Shown here piece by piece: positions 10,766-21,923 of a stretch of 64,000 bases of DNA (position 1 is its first letter; each line of letters starts with the position of its first letter). Origin of the DNA: Sordaria brevicollis (taxonomy: Eukaryota; Ascomycota; Sordariomycetes; Sordariales; Sordariaceae); contig JAUTDP010000008.1 of NCBI GenBank assembly GCA_033439795.1, positions 682,001 through 746,000 of the forward strand, written 5' to 3'. The notes under the pieces are model-generated. The model ran no database searches and was not told where the DNA came from. It saw only the letters and a list, made by a program, of their open reading frames with translations. A program made the position numbers and the translations under genes.

Positions 10766-13019
10766 AAGGCGCGCTTGCCATCTGAATGCGCCTTCCTCCT
10801 AATCGTTACCTACCCCGTTAGGCAGTAGTATATAAATTTACGTACAAAAACCCTTCCTCCTAAAAAAAATTTTCTCCCTTCTTTTCTCCTCCTCTTTAAT
10901 TATTATAATAATTATTAAGGTAAATTCGTTTAATATTAATTCTTCCCTCCTTAATCCGATTTAATTAACTTATTAAATATTTCGTTTATTTATTATTCCG
11001 CCCTCTTCCTCTTTGCGTAATACTCTTTTCCTTCCTACGCTTATTCCTGCGCCCAAACCCTTTATTAAATTCGAAGAATTCGAAATTCCTAACGAGAAGA
11101 AAAAGGTAGGGCTCCGCTTTATTAAATTCAACCCTCCGCTAATATCTTTAAAGGGCCTAATTAATACGCCTAAAAATAAACGCTTATATTAATTTATAAA
11201 TTTCTCTACCGTTATTTTTATTTTTAATATTTCGCTAATTTTTTTCTTATAAACCGATTATATTAAATTGGAAATATAATATATCTCTTATTTAAATAAG
11301 CGTCGCGAATATATTATTAAGTTTGAATGTATATTTTATATAATGTATTATAATAATAGTAAAAAGTACGACCGTATTAACGGTTTTATTTTCGCTCTAA
11401 TAAAAATCTAAGAAACGGCGCTATTCGGGAAGTAAAATTATAAGGCCTTCGGGTATATTCGTCGTATAATCGGTATTATATATAATATAATTAAATTATT
11501 AAAGGATTAAATTATTATTAAATTAATTATTTCGTAGAAGAGGACGCTTTAAAAAAAATAAAAAGATATTATTAATTACTATTCTTTTTAGGGAGTAATA
11601 TAATAATATTATCGCTACCGGTATTCCCCGGGCCGTATTTTAATTTAAACCCGCCGTTCTTATTACCCCCGCCGCTCTTTTTATTCTTACCGCCTTTACG
11701 AACGAAATAATATTTACTAGTACTATAAAATCGCTAATCGCCCGGTTTAATAAATTAAAAAAGGAGGTTTAAGCGTTAAAGGAGGCGTCTATACGCCGTA
11801 AGAAGAAACCCCGCCGCAAAGAGTAAAAAAATTAAAAATTAAAATCGATATTCTAATATTCTTTAATTATATTAATTTCCTCTCTCTCCTTTTATATTAT
11901 ATAATAAAATAGTCGGCGGGACCGTTATTTTCGGTCGTTAGGCCGTATTTTTTTTTAAAAGTATTTAGGGCGGTAATATTAATTAATTCTTTTAATAATT
12001 TTTATATTTAATTAACTTACCTTTATTAATTAACTAATAATATATAGCTTAAATTTTAAATTTTAGTATAAAAGATTTCGCCTATTAAATATTCCTTCTT
12101 ACCGTCGATTATAATAGCGGGTAATTACGAATCGGTAATTATTTAGCCCGGTAAGGGGTCGTTTCTAACGCGCTACAAAAAATCGACGTAAAATTTATTA
12201 AATACCCATAACGAAAAGTCGGAAAATTCTATAATAAAGGGGTTAAATATTCGAAATATTATATATTTAACGTATAATTAATTTAACTTCTTTTTAGGGT
12301 AAATCGTTATAAAATTTTTAAAGTTAAATTAAACTTTATCCTTAATTTTAAAAATTTTAATAAATAAACGTTTTCTATTAGCGAATTATTCTTATTCTTA
12401 CGCTAATACCGCTATTATAATTTAATAAAAATCCGTAATTTATTATAACCGGTTTACGAAATTCTATATTCTCTCTTAAAGATTTTTAGAATCTACTTCG
12501 GCGGGAGGGGAAAGTATAAAGATTAAAAATTACGGATAATAACCGTAAGTAATATAAAAGGGGGATATATTAATAATTATATTAATTTTATTATTAATCG
12601 CTAATTATATAATAAAATACTAATAGTCTTAATCGTTTTAAATATTATTAACGAAAATGCGAAGGAATATTTACACTTCTTAATTTATTTTTTCTAAATT
12701 ATTATTAATCTAAGGGTAGAAGGCAATATTTAATAATTAATTAATATTTAATAAATCGTATAAATACTTCTAAAAGCGGTTAATCTAATTAGTATTATAA
12801 TTGTTTATAATAAAATTAAACTAACCGTAATAATGGATAAAATAACGGAAGAAGGCTTCTATAATAATTTCCGCCTCTATAGAGGGGAGGGGTTCTAAAA
12901 TTACCGATTTACTAAACCGGTTCTTAATAATTAATAAATTAATATAATTATTAATGGGGGGAAAATTTGTAATAAAATCCATTTAAATTTCTCTAAAGAA
13001 TTATTCTAAAATAAAGAAC

Positions 13020-13200
13020 GGCTTTAATAACCCCTTCTTTTAATCTCTTTAGTATTTAATTCGGCTATAAGTATCGTAATTAGCGATAAAACGGCGGATA
13101 TAAATGCCTATTAACGGCTAATAAAAATCTTTATTAATAATATAAATAGTACTTTCTTTTCTTAAATAACCGAAGGTAATAGAATTGTAAATTTCTTAAA
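13020..13200 (-). pseudogene. Gypsy pol relic: integrase zinc-binding region
   Basis: The minus strand reads ITFGYLRKESTIYIINKDFY and then GIYIRRFIANYDTYSRIKY. It aligns with the gypsy integrase HHCC module (GH.G...T...I...F.W..M...I..FI..C..C...K); the second His and both Cys now read Tyr, consistent with RIP (CAC to TAC, TGC/TGT to TAC/TAT). Confidence 0.65.
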
Positions 13201-14339
13201 TAAAACGGGTACGTAATATATTCTTTTTAAAATCTTTTAAGGATAGGTAAAGAATTATTACTTTTAAAAAAACGGGAGCCCTAAAGATCTAAATATAATT
13301 TCTATAATAAAGTTTACTTATACCGTCGATTTTATATTCGCCCAACTATACTTTTAACCCTTATACCGATATAAAGAGGGCTTTATTTTTATTAATAATA
13401 ATTTAGTAAACCGTTTAATAAATTTCGTCGTTTTAAGCGGTTTAATTAAAAAATTATTATAAATCCGGATTTTTAAATACTTTTACGCCCTCCCCCGTAA
13501 AGAGGATGGTAGGCGCTATATAAATATAATTCTTTAAAGCGGATTCCGGGATTAATTATATATTTCGGGCCTTAGTATTAATTTTATTAAATCGGTCCTA
13601 ATCTCTATAGGATAAGGCGTTTAGTATTATAGTAAGAGCGCTAAGACGGTAAATAATTTAAAAGTTAAATTAAGAGAAGAATTTAACCTAATAAACCTAT
13701 TACTCTAAAAAGTATTAGCGCTTTATAAAATATTCGAAATTATAGTAATTTATTACTACTATAAACTTCTCGCAATTATATAATTCTATAAATTATTCTT
13801 CTAAATAACGGATAATAAAGAATATTTTTTTATTATAAATAAAGTAATTATATTCCGCGGGGGTAAGCTTCTAAAAATAAAAGCTTACCGTAATTTTTTT
13901 ACTTTTTATAAACTCTTAAGAAAAGATATTACCTAAATTATAATTATTATAATTAATTTCTAAAAAAGTAAATAATTCGGGGTCCTATTAAATAAAGATA
14001 GGGGCTTCTATAAAATATTATTTTAATTTTATAAAAGCGTTATTATATTATTTAATCTATTCGAAGGTAATACCTTTACTTATTAAAATTGTTAACGGTT
14101 TAGAAATTGTAAAAAAGTCCTTAATAAATATCCGGTAATAATTCGCAAAACCCAAGAAACTCCTTATTCCTTTCTAAGACGTAAAGGCTTCCTACTCGAT
14201 AATAATTTTAATCTTCTCTAAGTCGGCCTTAATACCAATTCCTACAACTATAATAAAATTTAAATACTTAATTTCCTATATAGTAAATTCGCACTTTTTA
14301 AGATTTAAATAAAAATTAATATTAATTATTCGTTCGATT

Positions 14340-14848
14340 ATTAATTTAATTTTCTATATATATTCCTTCCTCGTATTATTTAAAAAAATTAATACGTTAT
14401 TTATATAAATAGAATAGAAATTATTTAGGTAATTACTTAATATTATATTTATATACCGCTAAAACGTCGCTAATACCCCTATTAATTTAAACGGTATAAC
14501 TATCTATTCGAATAACCTATACCGATAATAGAAAATTATTTTACCCTCCTCCCTTTCCACTATATAGATTTTATAAAAAGCCTATACTATATCTATTTTA
14601 ATAAATTATTTCGATTTAGTAATAATACGGAAAATTTCCTTAATAAAGGGGAAAAGGTAATAGTTAACGCAGGTAATAATATTAAAGGCGTAATAATTGC
14701 AATAGAAATATAAACTACTATTCGGTTTCTTAACGAAAAATACTAATATAATAATAGCGGAGTTATTAATACGAATAAAACCCTTATCGAAGAAGTCCCT
14801 TAAAGTCTTTTTTAAAATTAATAGCTCGTTTCTAAATATATTATACAA
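14340..14848 (-). pseudogene. Gypsy pol relic: reverse transcriptase
   Basis: The minus-strand frame 14848-14606 contains LRDFFDKGFIRINNSA, VFFVKKPNSSLYFYCNYYAF and NIITCVNYYLFPFIKE. These match the RT motifs usually seen as L.E.LEKGFIRPSSSP, VKKKDGSLR.CVDYR.LN and YPLPLI. Further on, the YxDD active site reads YINN at 14408-14397: both catalytic Asp codons (GAT/GAC) have become AAT/AAC, as G-to-A RIP would produce. The enzyme is dead. Confidence 0.85.
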
Positions 14849-15286
14849 TAAATTATAAGGGAGGGGGAATTCGTTATTTTATTTATCCTATTAGAGTTTA
14901 ATCTTATAATTTATACTTAAATAATAAGGATTTACTTTATTTATTTCGGACTATTTCTAAATATAAAGAAGGTCGTAAAATTCGGGAAAGATACGCTCCT
15001 TCAATTCCTCATTAGTAAAATCGATTTTAAAAATAAAAGCCTTTTTAATATCCTATAAATTTATTATAAATATAATAAATTTTATTATAACGTAGCCCTA
15101 CCTTTTCTTAATATAATTAATAATAGCTATAAATACCGTTATTAAATAATATATAAACTCCTTAATTTTTACCTCTATAGGGGAAGTAATCGCTAGGGAA
15201 TAATTTAAATAAAGGACTTAATAACCGGTAACCCCGTATTAAAATCTATATTTATATAAAATTAAATATATTTTTATAACCGTTAA

Positions 15287-15478
15287 TTAAGGCTTTCTTA
15301 AAATAATTGGGAATTCTAACCTAAAAATTACGTAGGCGCAAACTACCGATTCGTAACCGTAAATATCGGCACGAAAATATATAATCCTTTTAATTATAAT
15401 ACCTTTTATTTCTACGAATATACCTTTTACTACCCTTTTAAATATAGGGATAATAAGAATTTTCAACTTTTTAACCAC
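15287..15478 (-). pseudogene. Gypsy pol relic: protease region
   Basis: The minus-strand frame contains FRADIYGYESVVCAYVIFRL followed by EFPIILRKP. The VCAYV ... LEFP.ILGKPW pattern is typical of the end of the retropepsin-like domain in fungal gypsy elements. The Gly expected before KP reads Arg. The active-site segment itself is not clearly readable. Confidence 0.55.
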
Positions 15479-17180
15479 TTTTTTACTAATTACGGTATAA
15501 TATTAGTAACCTTTATTAATAAAAGTATAAAAATAGTCTTTATTATTAATAATTATTAATATTTTAATAATATTTATTTTTATAGGTCCCGGGAATTTTA
15601 CGGCTCCCGCTTCCTTATTTAATATTCTAGAGTGCTCTTTTACGCAATTTTATAAAGGAATTATTCTTTTCCCGATTTATCCGTAGAAGAATAATCGCTA
15701 CTATTATTATTTAATATAGGAAAAACGGTTTACTTCGTAATTTTAATAAAAGTAATACCAACCGAATTAGAATACTAAATAAGGTAGTACTTATACTTTT
15801 AAATTATATAATTATTAACGCTATAACGTAAATAAAGGCCCTACGCGCAACGTTTATCCCTTTTATTAATAGAGACCTATTTAGTATATTTTTTATTAAA
15901 ATTACCGAAATTAATTTTAATATAATTTATAATTATATAGGTATTTTTATTAATATTTTTAATATACTTTATAATAGCGGGGGTTTTACGGTATTAAAAT
16001 TAACGAAAGCGACCGTTACTAGAATATTTATAATTATTAAAGGCGTTATAATAGTAATAACCGAAGAAATTCCTAATATTCTCAAACTTCTATACGATTT
16101 CCTTAAATTAATCGACGAATTTTTCGTAATTTATAGGTATTTAAACGCTAATTATCTATTCGTATAGAGTAATAAAAATAAAAATATCCAATTAAGTAAA
16201 ACGGGAATTATTTTCCCATAAGAGGCTACTAACCTTAGTAAAATTTTCTTCGAAAATAGAAAATTAATTAAAGAAAAATTAATTCTCTCGCTACTTAACT
16301 ATCTTAAAATATATAAGAATTTACTTTTTTTTATTATTATTATTAAATATTCCTTTTAAATAAGCGAAGAATTCTTTAAAATTATATTCGCTATTAAATC
16401 CTCTACGATGTTAAAAGGTCTAAATTTTAAACTTTTTACTAATAAGTACAATTTCTAAAAGTATTACCTAATTCGATTTATTAATATTCTAAATTCTAAT
16501 ATTACGCTCTTCTTCGTATATAAAACGAAGGTTATTTATTTATAAACCAAAATTCGTAAAAGTACCGTTTTAAATTAACTATTTAAAATATTTATATTTT
16601 CCCTTTATATAGGGAACGCTTTTTTTAATAATAATTAATACGCTTAGGCTAATATTAATCGTCGGAGAGGGAATCGGGCCTACTATTAAAAGGATAATAC
16701 TTCTAATTACTTAAGTAAATTCTTCGCTAATAAAGAGCTCGAGAACGAAATTGCGTTTTTTTCTACGAAAGGCTTCGAATTTATTTTATTATTCTTTAGC
16801 GGCTTTTTAAACGGCGGCGTCGTAAATAATCGTAACGGTCTCGTTAATAATAAGGGGTAAGGGGTTCTATTTAAATTACTAGGCGGCCTATTGGGCGGCC
16901 TATTTAATCTTAGCGGTTAAAACGGCGGCGAACGCGGCGGCGGTTTCTTTGGAGGATAATTAAAGGGGAATAATTTACTATACAATTTACTAAACAATTT
17001 ATTAAGCGGCCTATTAAGTAGTTTACTAAACGGCTTATTAAGTAGCCTATTATTATTATTATTAATATTATTAAAATTATTAATATTATTAATATTCTCC
17101 TATAGCGGCGGCTACGACAAAATTAATCGGCAGCCCCTCTACGTTCAACGCTACCTTAAGGTGGTCCTATTTTATTAAGT

Positions 17181-17200
17181 CTATTATTAATAGAACCTAA
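17181..17200 (-). other. Possible primer binding site
   Basis: Directly inside the 5' LTR the minus strand reads TTAGGTTCTATTAATAATAG. A TGG-starting tRNA 3'-end complement would become TAG by one RIP change. I cannot name the tRNA. Confidence 0.35.
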
Positions 17201-17422
17201 TATAACGGGGAAGTATAATTAATATACGTGCTAGTCGTTATAGCTATATTAAGGTTCTATAAAGGAAGAAAACTTTGACTATGAGGCGGACCTATTGGCG
17301 GCGAGGTTTTGAGGCGGGAGGGTAGAATACGTACCGCTACGCTGGGGCGTCGAAGCGGGGCGTATAGCCACGCTCTGGTCGCTGTAACCAGAATTCTATA
17401 CCCGGGCGGTAGCCCTATAATA
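17201..17422 (-). repeat. 5' LTR of the gypsy element
   Basis: 222 bp copy of 10522-10743, opening TATAACGGGG on the plus strand (TG changed to TA). Bases about 17283-17410 keep CpA and TpG and are GC-rich, making a small unmutated island inside the AT-rich block. Confidence 0.92.
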
Positions 17423-17949
17423 CTATATTTACTATTCAAAATAATATCTATAATATATTACTCCTAATTACTATTATACTCCCTAATTAATTAATATAGT
17501 ATTTTAAATACCTAAATTAATTATATATTACGTACCGTTAATACTAATATAACCGCGCTCGAATATAAAATTATACGAACCTTTACCTCTATAATTAATG
17601 ATATTATTACTAATAACGTTAACGACCAATAATATTTCGAATCGAATTATAAAGAAAAAGGGGGGTTTCTAGTATTTTAATATTATTATATAAATAATTA
17701 TTAATTTTGGCTCTAATACTAAATTTAATATACTCTAGTACCCTAATAAATATTTATTATTATAATATATAATAAAATATACGTATTCTCTTTCATCTTC
17801 CCTCCTACTTCCTTCCAATTATTATACTATATTATTTATATTTTATTAATTCGCTAATATATATTTATTAATAATTCTTATTAAAATTATTAAATTTATC
17901 TATTATTAACTTCGTATTTTTATAATAATTACAGATCTATTATATACGT

Positions 17950-18960
17950 ACCTTTACATTAAGCGCTACCTTCTTTAAAAAATCGGGGAAATCTTCCTTC
18001 GTAATATTATTACTACCCTTATTATAATATACCCTTTTAAATTACCGCTTAAAATTACTAAAGTATACTTCTATAAGGTTAAATTTAAAAGAATACGGCG
18101 GTAGATACTATAATAAAACCCCCTTCTAAATCTACGTATATTAGAATTAAGCTCGAAGGTATTAATTAACGTTATTTATTATTAAAATACTATTATAGTT
18201 AGGAAATAAATTTATATTTAATAATAACTTCTCTACTATTTATTCCCAAAAACTAATAGAGTTCGTTATACCCTAAAATATTAATAAATTAAATATACTA
18301 TTTATATTAATAAATAAAAAGAAGTAATACCGCTTACTACGCTCGAATTAGTTAAAAACCGTCGTAATAACGCCCTTAGGCGCTTAACTAATATAATAAA
18401 CTCTATCCCTTCGATCCGTACTAAATTCATTACAAAATACGAATATTTCTATAATAAATAAGGATATTTTTATATATTAATTTATAATTAAAACGGGGGA
18501 TTATTATAATATTTTAAAATAAAATCGTTTTTTTTTCTATTTATCTTATCGGAGACTCCTTTATACAATCTCCTTCGAAATGTATACGTCGTATTTATCG
18601 GCCAAAAAAGTATAAATTTTATTAAAATATAAATTAGGTTTTACAATAAAAAGCTCTATAACCTTTTATAATATTAGTTAATATAATATTTATTATATAA
18701 ATAATATAGTAAACGTACTTCAAACGCCCATATTAAAAATTTTCTAACGTTCTAAAGTACTTTCGAAAGTAAAAATACTTTACTAATATCCCTAAAAATA
18801 TTTTTATACTTCTAAATACTCCTTATAAAAATATTAACGGCGGTAGCAATTTCGTTAAGGTATTTATTATTTACCAATATTATCGTAACTAATGCCTTTT
18901 AACGGACATTTAAGTAGCGTACTATATCAATAATAATAAAAAAGATAACGTAAATACTAA
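17950..18960 (-). pseudogene. Tc1/mariner-type DD34E transposase relic
   Basis: One minus-strand frame holds the whole catalytic triad spacing. VFCNEFSTDRRDR has the first Asp as Asn (codon 18431-18429). 84 residues later, in frame, LIINNVN has the second Asp as Asn (18176-18174). Exactly 34 residues later comes the Glu of LPPYSFKFNLIEVYF (18071-18069), which is still Glu. The LPPYS..FN.IE block and D34E spacing are diagnostic of Tc1-type transposases. Stops in the frame are TAA/TAG, as from mutated Gln or Trp codons. The C-terminus (EDFPDFLKKVALNVKVR) follows to about 17950. The N-terminal part towards 18960 is too degraded to read, but places the gene start next to the right inverted repeat, as expected if it belongs to that element. 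Confidence 0.8.
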
Positions 18961-19075
18961 AAACAATAAATATAATATTACTATATTAATAAACGGTTTT
19001 TTTGCAGCGGTTTTGGCCAGTTTTGATAATAATCGATAGTATTATTTTGTTAAAAATTAAAAAAGTAGCCAGTTT

Positions 19076-19141
19076 GCGTTATTGTATGTGCGCGCACATA
19101 CCCCCTCCCGCCAAGACTGCACAGGCGTTTGAGTTTGGGAA
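19076..19141 (-). repeat. Right terminal inverted repeat
   Basis: Inverted copy of 7799-7864. It differs mainly inside the palindrome, which here reads TATGTGCGCGCACATA. Both changes are RIP-type (TpG to TpA, CpA to TpA) and symmetric, so the palindrome is kept. Confidence 0.9.
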
Positions 19142-20225
19142 CTCCTTGGCCAGACTTGGACCTAGGATTTGCTTGGCGCACCTTGGCTTTGACTGCTAGC
19201 CCCCCTTTCCCCCGCGGGGAACGGTCACCAAAATGCATTTGCCGAAAATTCTCCAAAAATGCTTCATTCGTGCGGTTGGACGGACGAAGCAAAAGGAGGG
19301 TGTGTTGTTGCGGTCGGGTAACGCCACCGCCCAACATAAACGTCGGAGAACACATTTATGTTCCCGGTTATTGTCAAGCGGCGGAGAAGGAAGAGACTGA
19401 GGAGAAGACAAGCCCAGCTAACATGTCGATGGATGAGGAGGTGTGGAAAGACGTTACGGCAGAGAGGAAAGGATGTGACAAATTGGGATGCAGAGCTATA
19501 CTAAATAAGCCTGTGTGCGTGCGTGCCGTATGTTGTATTCCCATTGTCGCGGCCGCCGGACTAATATATCCAGCAGAATGTACGGATCTGACATGGTGAC
19601 GGGAGCCGCTCAGACGGGAAGTCGGGAACTGACTGATAAAAAGTATTGACAACAAGGTGTGACATCAAAAAGGGGACCTACAGACCCAATGCTACCAAGA
19701 GGGTAGCTGTCGAGGATCGATGGATGGTATATAAGCCAAAGCACTCCTGGCAAAACGTATCCATCCTAATCCCTCCTCCTTTTCCCTTGCCTCTTATCAA
19801 CTGGAGTCGCCGATCTGGATTACTACCTATTTCGACTTGAATACTAGCCTTGTCACCTCGCTAGTCGACGCACACCCCCCCTTGGACATTGTGGGTTCCA
19901 ACCTAACCTTCCTAGTCTTGATGCGGGTTACCGTTGCAGTTCGTGCAAAAAGCTTTCTCGTCTAGCGGGTTGGCACGACGGGAGTCATCCCGTGATCCGG
20001 AACAGACATCCGTCGTCTTTTTGGGGTTCCTTTTAGCTCCCATTGTTATTCTTCATAAGGGGCGGACCCGCCGTCAGGTTACCCACTTGACACTGTCTCT
20101 TACTCCGTCTTTCTTTGTCTTTGTCTTCACCTAAGTAAGACACTCGGAGATCGACATCCAACCTTGAGCCGTCAAGGTTCGAACACCGAAGCTTAGCTCG
20201 ACGACATCACATACCGACCGTCAAA
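19142..20225. other. Spacer and promoter region of the first MFS gene
   Basis: GC content returns to normal at the inverted repeat edge. No convincing gene is present. The region contains a TATA box at 19728-19735 and the probable 5' leader of the transporter at 20226. Confidence 0.5.
19728..19735 (+). promoter_or_regulatory. TATA box of the MFS transporter gene
   Basis: TATATAAG in a GC-rich flank on the coding strand, about 490 bp upstream of the ATG at 20226. That distance would leave a leader of about 460 nt, common in filamentous fungi. Confidence 0.4.
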
Positions 20226-21923
20226 ATGGGGGACCCTGAGAAGGAAGTCGGTATGTCAACCCTCCATCACCCTATCCATCACCATCAACCCCTTACAACC
20301 TCATCTCACATCTCAACCTCACTGACAAAGTTAACCCAGCCCTCCACCACGAGCAAACGCCGAAAGATGCCGCCTCCTCCAACACCTCCCTCCCCGAACT
20401 CACCTGGACCGACGAGGAAGAAAAGGCCATCCGGCGCAAAATCGACTGGCACTGCGTCCCCATCGTGACGGTGCTCTACATGCTCTGCTTCCTCGACCGC
20501 GTCAACATCGGCAACGCCCGCATCCAGGGTCTCGCCAAGGACCTCAACCTGCAAGGAATGCAATTCAACTGGGCCCTCTCAATCTTCTACATCATCTACC
20601 TCCTCTTCGAAGTACCCTCCAACGTCCTGCTCAAAGCCATCGGCCCCCGCTTCTACCTTCCCCTTTTGGTGTGCGGTTTCGGCCTCGTATCCCTCTGCAC
20701 AGCCTTCGTCAACGACTTTGGCGGACTCATGGCCGCCCGCGCCATTTTGGGTGTCTTCGAAGGCGGCGCCATGCCCGGCATGGCCTTTTTCCTGTCCACC
20801 TTCTACAAGCGCGAAGAGCTTCTTTTCAGAATCGGCATTTACGTCTCCGCGGCCTCCATCGCCGGCGCCTTCGGCGGTCTTTTAGCCACGGGCCTCTCCA
20901 AAATCCCGGAATGGGGAGCCGCGGGGCATACCATCCACACGTGGAAGAACATTTTCTTCTTTGAGGGTTTGATCACGATCTTGATCGGCCTGGCCGCCCC
21001 CATTTGGATGCCTACAGATCCCAAGACGGCTTACTTCCTCAGCGAGCGCGAGAAGCAGGTGGCCCATGAGAGACTGGTCAGGGAACACCGCGCCGACCCG
21101 GCTGAGAAGGTCCAGTGGCGACATGTCAAGTTGGCGGTCATGAACGTGCACAATTACACTTGCGCTTTGGGTTTCTTTCTGATTAATATTACCGTGCAGG
21201 GATTGTCGGTGTTTATGCCTACCATCTTGAAGGACCTGGGGTGGGAGAACACCAAGGCGCAGTTGTATAGCGTTCCCCCCTATGTCTGTGCCTGTGTGGT
21301 GGCTGTCGCGGTGGCGTATGGATCCGATAAGACGAAGAAGAGGGGAATCTGGCTCGCGGCGTTCTCGGTTCTGGCGCTTGTGGGTTTTGCGATTTTGCGG
21401 TGGGTGAGTCAGCCGAATGTGAGGTATATGGCGGTGTTCTTTGTGACGGTGGGAGCGTTTCCGGGTGGGCCGGGGTTTTTGAGTTGGGCTATTAATAGTG
21501 AGTTTCACACGTCGTCCCGTGAGAGAGTGGTGGTGATGGATGGATGAGTGCTGACAGCGGAACAGATTCGGCGGGACCGGCTGTGAGAGCGGTGACGAGC
21601 GGTTATGTCGTGACGCTTGGTACTATTGGCGGTATTGTTGCTACGTAAGTCCCTCCTTTTCCCCCCTCTTCGAGACCATGACTCTAACAGACAATAGCTG
21701 GACCTACGTCCCAAGCGACGGCCCCAAGTATCACACCGGCCACACCATCAACCTCGTCGGACAGATCGTCGTCGTGTGCCTCTCCATCTTCGGCATCATC
21801 TTCTGCGCATGGGAGAACCGCCAGAGGGCAGCGGGCAAGAGAGATCACAGGCTGGAGGGTCTGTCGGAAGAGGAGCAGGAACAGCTGGGGAATAGGCATC
21901 CGAGGTTCCATTTGTGGACGTGA
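20226..21923 (+). CDS. MFS transporter, anion:cation symporter (Dal5-like) family
   Basis: Four exons: 20226-20250, 20340-21497, 21566-21644, 21698-21923. The introns (89, 68 and 53 bp) have GTATGT, GTGAGT and GTAAGT donors. The frame is kept through all joins and gives 495 residues, normal for the family. The N-terminus is acidic and cytosolic. The first membrane segment contains TVLYMLCFLDRVNIGNARIQ, the ACS signature around TM1; next come AARAILGVFEGGAMPG (TM4 region) and an amphipathic loop with TDPKTAYFLSEREKQVAHER between the two six-helix bundles. Plasma-membrane uptake of a small organic anion such as allantoate, nicotinate, pantothenate or another carboxylate is expected from the family; the substrate cannot be read from sequence. 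The start is fixed by the 25 nt first exon and its consensus donor. A second member of the family lies 2.1 kb downstream on the same strand. Confidence 0.92.

Larger units (their letters stand above)
10522..17422 (-). mobile_element. Ty3/gypsy LTR retrotransposon, RIP-inactivated
   Basis: Two 222 bp direct repeats (10522-10743 and 17201-17422) bound a 6,901 bp element, flanked on both sides by the 5 bp target duplication CTATA (10517-10521 and 17423-17427). The minus-strand orientation follows from three signs. A polypurine tract abuts the 10744 side. Minus-strand protein relics run in the gypsy order protease (about 15.4 kb), reverse transcriptase (14.8-14.3 kb), integrase (about 13.1 kb). 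The LTR reads TG...CA in that direction after undoing RIP. gag should lie between about 15.5 and 17.2 kb, where only degraded frames remain. No intact coding capacity is left: catalytic Asp codons read Asn and stops are frequent. It inserted into the outer transposon. Confidence 0.9.
7799..19141 (-). mobile_element. RIP-degraded DNA transposon with terminal inverted repeats, Tc1/mariner-type transposase, interrupted by a gypsy element
   Basis: Both ends of the AT-rich block carry the same about 66 bp sequence in inverted orientation (7799-7864 and 19076-19141), beginning TTCCCAAACTCAAACGCC. Without the inserted retrotransposon (10522-17422 and one CTATA copy), the element would be about 4.4 kb. 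It holds a Tc1/mariner-type transposase relic on the minus strand next to the right end and a long unidentified relic on the plus strand. The interior is saturated with RIP: CpA and TpG are nearly absent between about 7985 and 18985, while the outer about 100-180 bp at each end still contain them. I see no clear target-site duplication. In particular there is no TA at both edges as expected for Tc1/mariner, so either the flank has changed or the family uses another target. The strand is given from the transposase. Confidence 0.8.

Noticed and set aside
17257..17439. 60-codon open frame in the right LTR
   Set aside because: It lies wholly in the LTR and its flank; openness comes from the unmutated GC-rich island.
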